Source of the DNA: a virus
DNA length: 50,521 bases
Virus record (IMG/VR): IMGVR_UViG_3300011113_000657
Coordinates: 1 to 50,521 of that record
Strand: one strand, 5' to 3'
Of this stretch, positions 1 to 7,920 are shown in pieces; position 1 is the stretch's first letter, and every line of letters begins with the position of its first letter. Below the pieces are notes generated by a model. It saw only the letters and a list, made by a program, of their open reading frames with translations. It made no database searches and had not been told where the DNA came from. The position numbers were made by a program, and so were the translations under genes.

Positions 1-434
1 AAATTTTTGATATTTTTTTAAACAGAGAAAATTATTATATATTTGATACTTTTCAATATAAAGATACGTTTAGCGATAAAGATGCTGATGAAACTTATTT
101 TTTTTACAATTTTGTATTAAAACATAGCACTTTTACATTATGTCCTAGGGGATTCTCTGTAACATCCTATAGGATTTGCGAATCGTTACAAAAAGGATCA
201 ATACCCGTATATATATCAGATGAATTTTGGCTTCCATTCGAAGATGAGATTAATTTTAATGATTATGGACTTTTAATAAAAAATCAAGATATAGATAAAC
301 TGCCAAATATTCTTGAAACTATGCATCAGTCTGAAATTGATGCAAAAAGAGAATATGGAAAAATTATATATAATGAATACTATAATTTTGAAGCTTGTAC
401 AAAAAAAATAATAGATAAAATAAATAAATTATGA
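1..434 (+). CDS. Exostosin-like (GT47-type) glycosyltransferase, 3' part only
   Basis: The gene enters from the left edge; the last 143 residues are visible in the frame starting at base 3. The run CPRGFSVTSYRICESLQKG followed by PVYISDEFWLPF matches the conserved C-terminal donor-binding block of exostosin-family transferases (usual form CPRG..tSxRlyEal..GcIPV.isd). It should transfer a sugar from a nucleotide donor to a glycan. The TGA stop overlaps the ATG of the sigma-like gene by ATGA, which implies translational coupling. The N-terminal half is missing, so donor and acceptor cannot be inferred. It belongs functionally with the many glycosyltransferases further right. Confidence 0.8.
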   Translation, partial: IFDIFLNRENYYIFDTFQYKDTFSDKDADETYFFYNFVLKHSTFTLCPRGFSVTSYRICESLQKGSIPVYISDEFWLPFEDEINFNDYGLLIKNQDIDKLPNILETMHQSEIDAKREYGKIIYNEYYNFEACTKKIIDKINKL

Positions 435-1018
435 CTATACACGATAATATATTGATAAAAAATATACAACAAAAAAATGATGAAGAGTCTTTAAAAGTCC
501 TTATCGAAAGACATTCAGGTTTATGCCATTCACTATATAAAAAATATTCTGGATCAATGATAGCTTCTGGAATTTATCTACAAGATATTATAGACCAAAA
601 AGATTATATTGTTTACAAATCTGCTATGTCTTTTGATCCTTGCAGGAATTCAAAATTTTCTACTTGGCTTTATAATCAAGTTAGATATCAATGCTTAAAC
701 TGTATGAATGAAAATTCTAAGTATCTAACTCTTGAAACCGATCAATTAAATTATCTTATAGAGAAATATAACTTGCCAGAAAAAGAATATAAAAATATTA
801 ATGATTATATATTTAATATAATTGATTCTTGCTCTGATAAAAGAATCAAAAAGATATTTGAAATGAGATATTCAAATAATTCCAATAAAAAAATGTCTTG
901 GAATAGAATAGCTAAAAAATTAAAAATAAGTACACAAAGTGCCATAAATATACATAATAAGACATTAAAATTACTAAAAAATAAAATTGAAAGCAAAAAT
1001 TGTTTTGACAAAATATAA
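431..1018 (+). CDS. Sigma-70-family-like RNA polymerase sigma factor
   Basis: This 195-residue protein has the layout of a small sigma factor. Around residues 65-97 the run DPCRNSKFSTWLYNQVRYQ resembles sigma region 2 (usual FDPxxGxKFSTYAxxxIR). The C-terminal 45 residues, with MSWNRIAKKLKISTQSAINI near 156-175, form a region-4-like helix-turn-helix. There is no region 1.1 or long non-conserved region, and the length fits phage or ECF-like factors. It starts by ATGA overlap with the preceding glycosyltransferase. A promoter for the next gene lies inside its last codons. I infer that it redirects host polymerase to phage promoters, possibly the AAGTGTAA class seen before virion genes. It could instead be an inactive relative; the family call is fairly secure, the target is not. 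Confidence 0.75.
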   Translation: MTIHDNILIKNIQQKNDEESLKVLIERHSGLCHSLYKKYSGSMIASGIYLQDIIDQKDYIVYKSAMSFDPCRNSKFSTWLYNQVRYQCLNCMNENSKYLTLETDQLNYLIEKYNLPEKEYKNINDYIFNIIDSCSDKRIKKIFEMRYSNNSNKKMSWNRIAKKLKISTQSAINIHNKTLKLLKNKIESKNCFDKI

Positions 1019-1033
1019 TAAAGAACATACAAT
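1005..1033 (+). promoter_or_regulatory. Sigma-70-like promoter, leaderless start for 1040 gene
   Basis: TTGACA (1005-1010), 17-base spacer, TACAAT (1028-1033). The first ATG, at 1034, touches the -10 box and could not be transcribed; the in-frame ATG at 1040 lies 6 bases after it and is the probable transcription and translation start. Confidence 0.75.
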
Positions 1034-1039
1034 ATGAAA

Positions 1040-1345
1040 ATGAATAATACAAATCAAAATACAAATAAAAACCAAAATGAGCTAGGTGCACTTTGGAAGA
1101 AGAAGAGTAAAACAGGAATGTCATTTCTATCTGGTTATATCAATGACCATGATGGTCAAAGAATTGATGTTGTAGTTTTCGCTAATAGCAAGAAGACAAA
1201 TGAAAAAGCTCCAGATTATAGATTATATGTATCTAAGCCTCTAGATAATCAAAATAAAGCTACAGCTTCTAAGCCAGTAGCAAAAACTGTTCCAGTTAAT
1301 AAGGTTCAACAAATAGTTAAAGAGGATGAAGATGACATCCTATGA
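1040..1345 (+). CDS. DUF736-like small protein
   Basis: This 101-residue protein contains GALWKKKSKTGMSFLSGYI, then IDVVVFANSKKTNEKAPDYR. This is the pattern of DUF736-type proteins (GAlWkk.sk.G..ylsG.i ... vfkN.kk....PDyri) found in phages and plasmids. The function of the family is not established. The N-terminus is rich in Asn and Gln, and the C-terminus ends in an acidic tail (KEDEDDIL), a feature also seen in single-stranded DNA-binding proteins. The start at 1040 is preferred over 1034 because of the promoter position. The stop overlaps the next ATG (ATGA), so it is probably translated together with the glycosyltransferase that follows. Confidence 0.65.
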   Translation: MNNTNQNTNKNQNELGALWKKKSKTGMSFLSGYINDHDGQRIDVVVFANSKKTNEKAPDYRLYVSKPLDNQNKATASKPVAKTVPVNKVQQIVKEDEDDIL

Positions 1346-2424
1346 GTTTAGCGTTTAACTTACCAATAAATTCAGTAAGTTTTGGTCAGATATCTACATT
1401 AATTCTTAGAGAATTATTTAACTCTAAGGCTAATGTAGGTATTTTACCTATTGGTAATATTGATTTTTCAACTCAAACAGATATAACTCAAGATTTTGTA
1501 AATTGGTTACAACAATCAATCAACCCAGCTCTAGAAACATATAATAGAAAAAATAAATTATTCAAGCTTTGGCATTTAAATGGTTCATTCGAAAGTTATT
1601 CTAATGAACAGATTTTACTTAGTTTTTATGAATTAGATCAACCAACTAAAGTAGAATTAAATACTGTAAAAAATAATAATAAAGTTTTATTTTCTTCTAA
1701 AGAAACGGTTGATTTATATAATCAATTTGGATGTAACAATGTAGAATATATTCCATTAGCATTCGATAAATATAATTTCAATACAATAGATAAAACATAT
1801 TTTACAGATGATAGAATAGTTTTCAATCTTGTTGGTAAACTTGAAAAAAGGAAGCATCATTTAAAGATTATACAACTTTGGGCAAATAAATTTGGTAACA
1901 ATAAAAAGTATACATTACAATGCTCTATTTTTAATCCATTTATGAAACCAGAAGATCAAGACTCTTTGATATCTCAAGCTTTAAATGGCAAAAGTTATTT
2001 TAATATTAATTTTTTACCATTCATGGCTCAGAATAAAATTTATAATGATTTTCTAAATAGTGGTAATATCGTAATAGGTATGAGCGGTGGCGAAGGTTGG
2101 GGATTACCAGAATTTCATTCTGTAGCTATGGGTAAACATTCAGTAATTATGAATGCTCATGGTTATAAATCTTGGGCAACTAAAGATAATAGTATTTTGA
2201 TTAATCCTAATTCTAAAATTGAATGTTATGATGGAATATTTTTCCATAAAGGAGCTCCTTACAATCAAGGCAATATCTATGATTTTAATGGTGACGACTT
2301 CATATCTGGTTGTGAAGAAGCGATTAAAAGGTCTGAATCTAATAAAATTAATAAAAATGGTTTAGAATTACAAAAAGTATTTTCATCAGAAAAATTATTA
2401 CAAAATGTACTTTCTCATTTATAG
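1342..2424 (+). CDS. GT-B fold glycosyltransferase (GT4-like)
   Basis: This 360-residue protein looks like a retaining GT-B glycosyltransferase. The C-terminal half starts with VFNLVGKLEKRKHH (near residues 161-175), the usual 'xxxGRlxxxKn' entry to the donor domain. It then has MSGGEGWGLPEFHSVAMGK (about 247-265), which corresponds to the E-x7-E donor-binding motif of GT4 enzymes (EGWGLPEFHSVAMG). The N-terminal acceptor domain is divergent. It is coupled by a 4-base overlap to the DUF736-like gene and followed after 3 bases by the FmdB-like gene. The sugar donor cannot be read from sequence. Confidence 0.75.
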   Translation: MSLAFNLPINSVSFGQISTLILRELFNSKANVGILPIGNIDFSTQTDITQDFVNWLQQSINPALETYNRKNKLFKLWHLNGSFESYSNEQILLSFYELDQPTKVELNTVKNNNKVLFSSKETVDLYNQFGCNNVEYIPLAFDKYNFNTIDKTYFTDDRIVFNLVGKLEKRKHHLKIIQLWANKFGNNKKYTLQCSIFNPFMKPEDQDSLISQALNGKSYFNINFLPFMAQNKIYNDFLNSGNIVIGMSGGEGWGLPEFHSVAMGKHSVIMNAHGYKSWATKDNSILINPNSKIECYDGIFFHKGAPYNQGNIYDFNGDDFISGCEEAIKRSESNKINKNGLELQKVFSSEKLLQNVLSHL

Positions 2425-2427
2425 TCT

Positions 2428-2778
2428 ATGCCTTTATATACTTATATAAATCCAAAAACAGATGAAACCATAGATATTCTTCAATCTGTGCATGATCAAC
2501 ATATTTACATAGATAAAAATGGATTAGAATGGAAAAGAGTATTTACTGTTCCTGAAGTTAATACTCAAGGAACACTTAAAGCTGACTGCTCTGCTAAAGA
2601 GTTTTCTGAATTTACTAAAAATAAAAAAGGTAATCTTGGAGATATGTTTGATCGAAGTTCTGAACTTTCAGAAAAAAGAAAAAAGATTTACGGTAAAGAT
2701 CCTGTAAAAGAAAAATATTTTAAAGATTGGTCTAAAAAACGCAAAGGTAAACTACACCCAAAAAGTCAATCAGATTAA
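2428..2778 (+). CDS. FmdB-like small protein without zinc cysteines
   Basis: The N-terminus MPLYTYINPKTDETIDILQS and the following V-D pattern resemble FmdB-family zinc-ribbon proteins (MPlYeY.C..CG..fe..qs..d.pl..CP.C). The two CxxC pairs that would hold zinc are absent; the only cysteine lies elsewhere, in KADCSAKE. The C-terminal half is basic and low in hydrophobic residues (Lys-rich from about residue 65), so nucleic-acid binding is possible but unproven. Short FmdB-like proteins occur in many tailed phages without a known role. It sits in the same run of genes as the glycosyltransferase before it. Confidence 0.5.
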   Translation: MPLYTYINPKTDETIDILQSVHDQHIYIDKNGLEWKRVFTVPEVNTQGTLKADCSAKEFSEFTKNKKGNLGDMFDRSSELSEKRKKIYGKDPVKEKYFKDWSKKRKGKLHPKSQSD

Positions 2779-2848
2779 ATTGTTTACAACTTCTAAGTTT
2801 TTTCTTTCTTATTTTATAAAATCGATGTAATATTATACTCATAGTGTT

Positions 2849-5104
2849 ATGAGTATAAAAGTAAAAAAAAGAAATGGTATAACTGAAAACTTTAATATAG
2901 AAAAAATTCACAGAGTAATAAATTGGGCAATTAAAGATTTATCTAATGTAAGTTTAACTGATGTTGAAATTAATGCAAAGATTAATATCAATGATGGCGT
3001 CACTACAAAAGAAATTCATAAACTTTTAATTGAATCTGCTGCGAATTTAATTTCTGTAGAAAAACCTAATTATCAATTTGTTGCTGGTCGTCTTTTAAAT
3101 TATCAATTAAGAAAAGATGTTTGGAAGGGAAAACATGCTCCTCGTTTATTAGAATTTATTAATCAAGGTTTAAAATATAAAATATATGATCCAATAATAT
3201 TTGAAAAATATGATGAAGATGAATTAAATAAAATGGGTGAATTTATTGATCATGAAAGAGATTATAATTTTACATATGCTGGCATCAAGCAACTTTGCGA
3301 TAAGTATCTTATTAAAGATCGTGTCACAGGTAAAATTTACGAAACTCCACAATTTGCTTATGTACTAATTGCTGCTTATGCTTTTATAAATTACCCAAAA
3401 GAAACAAGACTAAATTATATTCGTAAATTCTATGATGCTGTAAGTAAGCATAAAATAAATTTACCAACTCCTGTAATGGCTGGAGTAAGAACTCCAAGTA
3501 AAAATTATGCAAGTTGTTGTTTGATTGGAGTTGATGATTCTCGTGATAGTATTACTGCTAGTGCAACTGCAGTTAGTATGGCTACAGCTAGTAGATGTGG
3601 AATAGGTATTGATGTATCCAAAATTAGAGCTATAGGTTCTCCAATTAAAAATGGAGAAGTCGTTCATACTGGTTTAATTCCATTTCTTAAAATATATGAA
3701 AGTAGCGTAAAAGCATGGCAGCAAAATGGACTTAGAGGCGGAAGCGCAACCTGTAATATTCAATGGTGGCATTACGAAATTGAAGATATAGTAGTATTAA
3801 AAAATAATGCTGGAACAGATGATAATCGTGTTCGTAAACTTGATTATACAGTTGGAATGAGTAAACTTTTTTATGATAGAGTATTAAAAGACGAAGAAAT
3901 AACCCTATTTAATACTGCTGAAGTTCCAGAATTGTATGAAGCTTGGGGTACGAAAAACTTTGATAAAGTATACAAGGAATGTGAAAGTAAAAAGCTAAAA
4001 ATTAAAAAGAAAGTATCTGCTCGCAAATTATTCTCTTTAATAATCAAAGAAAGAGTGGAAACAGGTAGAATTTATATACTTAATGTTGATCATGCAAATG
4101 ATCATGGTGCATGGTTAGATAAAATCACGATGAGCAATTTATGTACTGAAGTAATTCATCCAACAATTCCTCTTAATGATTATCATGATAAAGATGGAGA
4201 AATTGGTATGTGTATTCTTTCGGCAGTAAATATGCTAGAAATTAAAAGCTGGCAAGATCTTGAAAAGACTTGCGATCTTATCGTAAGATTTCTTGATGAA
4301 ATCATTGAAATTCAAGATTACTTTAATGTTGCTGCTGAAAACTTTGCAAAAAAACGTCGTAGCCTTGGAATTGGTATTACAAATCTTGCAGCATATTTAG
4401 CTAAAAATGAATTGAAATATACTTCAGATAAGACTCTACCAGTATTGGATGAATGGATGGAGCATTTTCAATATTATCTTTTAAAGTCTAGTCTTGAATT
4501 AGCAAAAGAAAAAGGTAAGTGTGAAAAATTTGATAGAACAAAATATGCAAAAGGTATTTTACCAATTGATACTTATAAAGATAAAATTGATGAAATTTGT
4601 AAACGCAAATTATCTCTTGACTGGGAAAAACTAAGAAAAGATATAAAAGAATTTGGATTAAGACACTCTACATTATCATCTTGTATGCCATGTGAAAGCA
4701 GTTCTGTTATTCAATCTTCTACTAATGGAGTTGAACCTATTCGCAGTTTAATTACTTATAAAATGAGTAAAATGGGTAAACTTCCAGTATTAGTTCCAGG
4801 AATCGGTAAGTATGATGAAAACTATGAATTAGCTTATGATTTAAAGGATAATTCTGGTCTATTAAAGATTAATGCTATTATTCAAAAATATATTGATATG
4901 GCTATATCAACTAATGTATATTATAATTATTCTCATTATGAAAACAATGTTCTTCCAGATGCTAAAGTCATGAAAGAGATTATGCAAGCCTATTCTTTAG
5001 GTTTAATTAGCCTTTATTATAATAATACTGATGATGGAGATAAAGAGCAATTAATGAACCAAAAGGAAGACCGCGATTGTTCGTCTGGCGCGTGTAAACT
5101 ATAA
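2849..5104 (+). CDS. nrdA: Ribonucleoside-diphosphate reductase, class Ia alpha subunit
   Basis: This 751-residue protein reduces ribonucleotides to deoxyribonucleotides for phage DNA synthesis, with NrdB as radical donor. An ATP-cone occupies about residues 1-95. The catalytic residues are present: C223 in NYASCCLIG, N430-C432-E434 in SNLCTEVIHP, and C455 in GMCILSAVN, matching E. coli C225, N437, C439, E441 and C462. The C-terminus DCSSGACKL carries the C744/C749 shuttle pair, so it should be recharged by a thioredoxin or glutaredoxin, none of which is in this window. A TATACT box lies 9 bases before the ATG but I see no good -35 box. nrdB follows after 3 bases. The enzyme looks complete. 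Confidence 0.96.
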   Translation: MSIKVKKRNGITENFNIEKIHRVINWAIKDLSNVSLTDVEINAKININDGVTTKEIHKLLIESAANLISVEKPNYQFVAGRLLNYQLRKDVWKGKHAPRLLEFINQGLKYKIYDPIIFEKYDEDELNKMGEFIDHERDYNFTYAGIKQLCDKYLIKDRVTGKIYETPQFAYVLIAAYAFINYPKETRLNYIRKFYDAVSKHKINLPTPVMAGVRTPSKNYASCCLIGVDDSRDSITASATAVSMATASRCGIGIDVSKIRAIGSPIKNGEVVHTGLIPFLKIYESSVKAWQQNGLRGGSATCNIQWWHYEIEDIVVLKNNAGTDDNRVRKLDYTVGMSKLFYDRVLKDEEITLFNTAEVPELYEAWGTKNFDKVYKECESKKLKIKKKVSARKLFSLIIKERVETGRIYILNVDHANDHGAWLDKITMSNLCTEVIHPTIPLNDYHDKDGEIGMCILSAVNMLEIKSWQDLEKTCDLIVRFLDEIIEIQDYFNVAAENFAKKRRSLGIGITNLAAYLAKNELKYTSDKTLPVLDEWMEHFQYYLLKSSLELAKEKGKCEKFDRTKYAKGILPIDTYKDKIDEICKRKLSLDWEKLRKDIKEFGLRHSTLSSCMPCESSSVIQSSTNGVEPIRSLITYKMSKMGKLPVLVPGIGKYDENYELAYDLKDNSGLLKINAIIQKYIDMAISTNVYYNYSHYENNVLPDAKVMKEIMQAYSLGLISLYYNNTDDGDKEQLMNQKEDRDCSSGACKL

Positions 5105-5107
5105 CCC

Positions 5108-6172
5108 ATGAAAAGTGTTTTAAATTTAAAAAATATAGATCATACTAAACAACCATTATTCTTTGGAGAAGATCTTAATCTTCAAAGATATGATCGTTTT
5201 AAGTATCCTATATTTTTTGAGCTATTTAAAAAACAAGAAGAGTTTTTCTGGTGGCCTCACGAGATTGCTCTAAATAAAGATCGTAGCGATTATAAAGACC
5301 TTGCTGGCCAAGAAAGATTTGTATTTGATACTAATTTAAAATTTCAAACTCTTGGAGATAGTATGCTTTCAAGAAGTATTCATTCTCTTAAAGATTATGT
5401 TAGTAATCCAGAATTAGAAATTTGCATGAACACTTGGCAAAGATTTGAAGGTATTCACAGCTATTCTTATTCTTATTTACTCAATAATGTTCATCCAGAT
5501 GCTAGTAAATTTTTTGATAGTATCATGGAAGATAAGGAAATTGTATCTCGCGCTGAATTAATCAGAAATAATTTTGATAAAATTCTTGGTGATGATGACA
5601 AAAAAGATTTAAAACAAAAGATTTTTGATTGTATTCTTTCTGTTAATGTTATGGAAGGACTTGTATTCTATGTTAGTTTTGCTTGCTCTTTCTATTTTGG
5701 ATATCGCGGTAAGATGGAAGGTAATGCTAAGATTATTAAGTTTATTCAAAGAGATGAAGCCTTACATTTTGCAACTACTCAAAATTTAATTAAAATTCTT
5801 AAAGAAGAGGATAAAGAAGGATTTACATCAATAGTAAAAAAGAGCGAAGATAAAGTATATGCATTTTATGAGCAAGCAGCTAAAAATGAAATAGAATGGG
5901 CAGAATACTTGTTTAGTAAAGGTTCTCTACTAGGATTAAATGCTGAAGTCTTAGCTGGTTATTCTAAATGGCTTTGTGATGCTCGTTTGCGATCATTAGG
6001 ATATAAGAAAATTTTTAATCAAAAAGATAACCCAATAGGCGGATGGATGGACAGTTATCTAGATAGTAGTAAAGTACAATCTGCACCTCAAGAAGTAGAA
6101 TTGCAATCATATAAAATTGGCGCGAGAGATACTAATTTAAGTGATAAAGACCTCGAAAATATAGATTTATAA
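5108..6172 (+). CDS. nrdB: Ribonucleoside-diphosphate reductase, class Ia beta subunit
   Basis: This 354-residue ferritin-like protein makes the tyrosyl radical used by NrdA. The run RFEGIHSYSYSYLL gives iron ligands E114 and H117 and the radical-site tyrosine Y121, in the E-x2-H-x3-Y spacing of E. coli E115/H118/Y122. The second iron-ligand set is in FIQRDEALHF (E and H). The C-terminal tail normally docks onto NrdA; here it ends DLENIDL. The gene starts 3 bases after nrdA and is probably expressed with it. A GTGTAA box ends 10 bases before the ATG, but it lies in the conserved NrdA tail codons and may be chance. Confidence 0.96.
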   Translation: MKSVLNLKNIDHTKQPLFFGEDLNLQRYDRFKYPIFFELFKKQEEFFWWPHEIALNKDRSDYKDLAGQERFVFDTNLKFQTLGDSMLSRSIHSLKDYVSNPELEICMNTWQRFEGIHSYSYSYLLNNVHPDASKFFDSIMEDKEIVSRAELIRNNFDKILGDDDKKDLKQKIFDCILSVNVMEGLVFYVSFACSFYFGYRGKMEGNAKIIKFIQRDEALHFATTQNLIKILKEEDKEGFTSIVKKSEDKVYAFYEQAAKNEIEWAEYLFSKGSLLGLNAEVLAGYSKWLCDARLRSLGYKKIFNQKDNPIGGWMDSYLDSSKVQSAPQEVELQSYKIGARDTNLSDKDLENIDL

Positions 6173-6181
6173 GTAGTTACA

Positions 6182-6211
6182 TCTGTCATTTTACGTGCAA
6201 TAAAAGACAGA
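6182..6211 (+). promoter_or_regulatory. Hairpin just upstream of the endonuclease start codon
   Basis: TCTGTC (6182-6187) pairs with GACAGA (6206-6211). After a bulged A, TTTTA (6189-6193) pairs with TAAAA (6201-6205), leaving the 7-base loop CGTGCAA. The 11-bp stem ends 4 bases before the ATG at 6216. There is no following T-run, so I read it as a translation-blocking stem on nrdAB read-through mRNA, not as a terminator. Confidence 0.6.
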
Positions 6212-6215
6212 CATT

Positions 6216-7013
6216 ATGTACTATATATATGCTTATCTAGATCCAAGAAAAAAATATATTTTTCAAACAAATGAATTTATTTTTGAGGCAGAGCCTTTTT
6301 ATATTGGGAAAGGTAGTGGAAATAGAGCTTATGACCATTTACAATCAAATTTCTTTAAAAAATATAATAATCCATTTTATTCTAAAATTGCATCAATTAA
6401 AAAAGAAAAATTGCAACCAATTGTAAAAATATTAAAATATTTTGATAGTGAAAAAGAATCTTATGATAATGAAGAAAATTTAATAAAAGATATAGGTTCA
6501 AATTTTATAGATGAAATAAAAAATGGGCCACTATGCAATATTTGTTTATCAGCAAAACCACCAAATCACAAAGGAAAAACCTATAAACAAATATATGGAG
6601 AAGATAAATGGCTAAAGGAATATAATAAAAGAATAGAAAGACAGAGGGCTGTTGGTGGATATTTTAAAGGACATAAACACACTCGAAAAACTAAAAAGAT
6701 TTTATCTAAAAAAACTGCATTAAATAATAAATTAAGAGCGCTTCAAGGCGAGTATATTTCTAAGGAAGGAAGAAAAAGTATATCAGAAAAAGCTAAAAAA
6801 AGATTGAAAGAACATCCAGAGAAAATACCAAGAAAAGAATATAAAATAATTAATCCTACAGGAGAAATATTCATAATAAAAAAGAATATAAGCCTAAATG
6901 ATTTTTGTTTAAAATATAATTTATCTAAATCTGCTTTACAAAAGACTTTATATTTCGATACTCAAATAACTAGAGGACGAACTAAAGGATGGAAATTATA
7001 TCATTTGATTTAA
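6216..7013 (+). CDS. GIY-YIG homing-type endonuclease
   Basis: This 265-residue protein starts with a GIY-YIG nuclease domain: YIY at residues 3-5, FYIGKGSGNRAYDHL from residue 28 with the catalytic arginine R37, and an NEEN segment near 85 that would supply the metal-binding glutamate. A basic middle part (GGYFKGHKHTRKTKKILSKK, about 148-167) resembles the NUMOD3 DNA-binding repeat. The C-terminal 55 residues (EYKIINPTGE..., then a short helix-turn-helix) resemble NUMOD1. This is the structure of free-standing phage homing endonucleases, which nick or cut homologous DNA to spread themselves. No intron interrupts nrdB here. The gene is preceded by a hairpin that could keep its translation low. 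Confidence 0.85.
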   Translation: MYYIYAYLDPRKKYIFQTNEFIFEAEPFYIGKGSGNRAYDHLQSNFFKKYNNPFYSKIASIKKEKLQPIVKILKYFDSEKESYDNEENLIKDIGSNFIDEIKNGPLCNICLSAKPPNHKGKTYKQIYGEDKWLKEYNKRIERQRAVGGYFKGHKHTRKTKKILSKKTALNNKLRALQGEYISKEGRKSISEKAKKRLKEHPEKIPRKEYKIINPTGEIFIIKKNISLNDFCLKYNLSKSALQKTLYFDTQITRGRTKGWKLYHLI

Positions 7014-7034
7014 AGCTATAATATTTAATATTTA

Positions 7035-7042
7035 AAGTGTAA
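7035..7042 (+). promoter_or_regulatory. AAGTGTAA-class promoter
   Basis: AAGTGTAA ends 8 bases before the GTG start at 7051. No TTGACA-like -35 box is visible. It shares sequence and spacing with the boxes near 8516, 8984, 24717, 38921 and 40569. Confidence 0.6.
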
Positions 7043-7050
7043 ATATATGT

Positions 7051-7389
7051 GTGAATCTAGATATAACTACAGTATTTAATCTTGTCATAGGAGCGTTATC
7101 TTTCCTTGGTGGATGGCTTTTTACTAGAGTATTTTCTATATCTGATCGTCAAGAAAAGTTGATTAAAGATTTGAATGATAAAACCTTCAGTGATTTTATA
7201 GCCCTAAGAAAAGAAGTAGAGATTGAAAGTAGAAAACATCAACAAGAAATCGCAGATTTAGCACTAAAAGTAAGTACAACCTATGTTACTAAAGAATCAT
7301 TTGAGGCTTATTTTGATAGAATTGAAGCGAAGCTTGATCGTAATTTTGAAACTATACAACAATATTTAATGAATAAAAATAAAAATTAA
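7051..7389 (+). CDS. Small membrane-anchored coiled-coil protein
   Basis: This 112-residue protein has one hydrophobic segment at about residues 7-27 (VFNLVIGALSFLGGWLFTRV). The rest is a charged, heptad-like helical region (about 32-112). The GTG start is chosen because the nearby ATG at 7047 is in another frame and because an AAGTGTAA box lies 8 bases upstream. One N-terminal membrane segment plus a coiled coil is common among phage proteins of unknown role, and some holins and spanin-like proteins have this shape. No lysis enzyme is adjacent, so a lysis role is only a guess. Confidence 0.65.
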   Translation: MNLDITTVFNLVIGALSFLGGWLFTRVFSISDRQEKLIKDLNDKTFSDFIALRKEVEIESRKHQQEIADLALKVSTTYVTKESFEAYFDRIEAKLDRNFETIQQYLMNKNKN

Positions 7390-7403
7390 CTGTAATAGTT
7401 AAT

Positions 7404-7919
7404 GTGATTGTTTCAGAAAGAGATATTGATTTTTTTGCTAAGAAATTAGGTTTATCACCAGAAAAAACTTTTTTACTTATTCAAGATCCAGAATGTTTAC
7501 CAGAAATATTAAATAAAATTTGTGAAGATAATATAGATGGAATTGTAGATATAAGTTTTCCAGTATTTGCAGAAATAACAATAATAAAATATAGTAAAGA
7601 CTTAAAATACTCTTTTAAGGAAAAAGAATATATTTCTGAAGCAGTAGGTTTAAAATTTTATGATTTAATTGGAGAACCTATACTTAAAAAATCCATACTA
7701 GAATTTAAACACGATGAAGATACAGCGAAATCATTACTTGTATTTTTAGGATTTTTTTATAAAAATTTAAATAAACCAAGAAGAGCTTATGCTTCAGAAA
7801 ATACTTATTACAATATAGCCAAGAATGCTTTTGAAAATTCAGATAAAGAAGAAATATCTTATCATCTCAAAGACTGGATTAAAGTATTAAGAACTATACA
7901 TAATGAAGTTTGGTTCTAA
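7404..7919 (+). CDS. Hypothetical protein, 171 residues
   Basis: I do not recognise a family. The protein is soluble by composition, mostly alpha-helical, with a middle part rich in Lys and Glu and a Trp-containing C-terminus (HNEVWF). The GTG at 7404 is the plausible start; the ATG at 7402 overlaps it in a frame that stops at once. A 6-bp inverted repeat TTAACT/AGTTAA (7386-7391 and 7397-7402) sits directly before the start codon, and CTGTAA, a near match to the late-type box, lies 8 bases before it. It probably forms a short rightward unit with the membrane protein upstream. Confidence 0.6.
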   Translation: MIVSERDIDFFAKKLGLSPEKTFLLIQDPECLPEILNKICEDNIDGIVDISFPVFAEITIIKYSKDLKYSFKEKEYISEAVGLKFYDLIGEPILKKSILEFKHDEDTAKSLLVFLGFFYKNLNKPRRAYASENTYYNIAKNAFENSDKEEISYHLKDWIKVLRTIHNEVWF

Positions 7920-7920
7920 T

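Noticed and set aside
1034-1039. ATG at 1034 as the start of the DUF736-like gene.
   Set aside because: It directly touches the -10 box of the only promoter, so it would not be part of the mRNA made there; it could serve only on read-through transcripts.
3461-3667. Minus-strand ORF of 68 codons inside nrdA, and similar short ORFs inside recA, dnaB and the GT4 fusion gene.
   Set aside because: They lie wholly within strongly conserved genes on the other strand, and have no promoter box or family resemblance.
5092-5107. GTGTAA 10 bases before the nrdB start as a late-type promoter.
   Set aside because: It is part of the conserved C-terminal NrdA codons for Cys-Lys and has neither the preceding AA nor the usual 8-9 base spacing; nrdB is best explained by read-through from nrdA.
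6182-6211. Hairpin after nrdB as an intrinsic terminator.
   Set aside because: No T-run follows; the next bases are CATTATG and include the endonuclease start codon.
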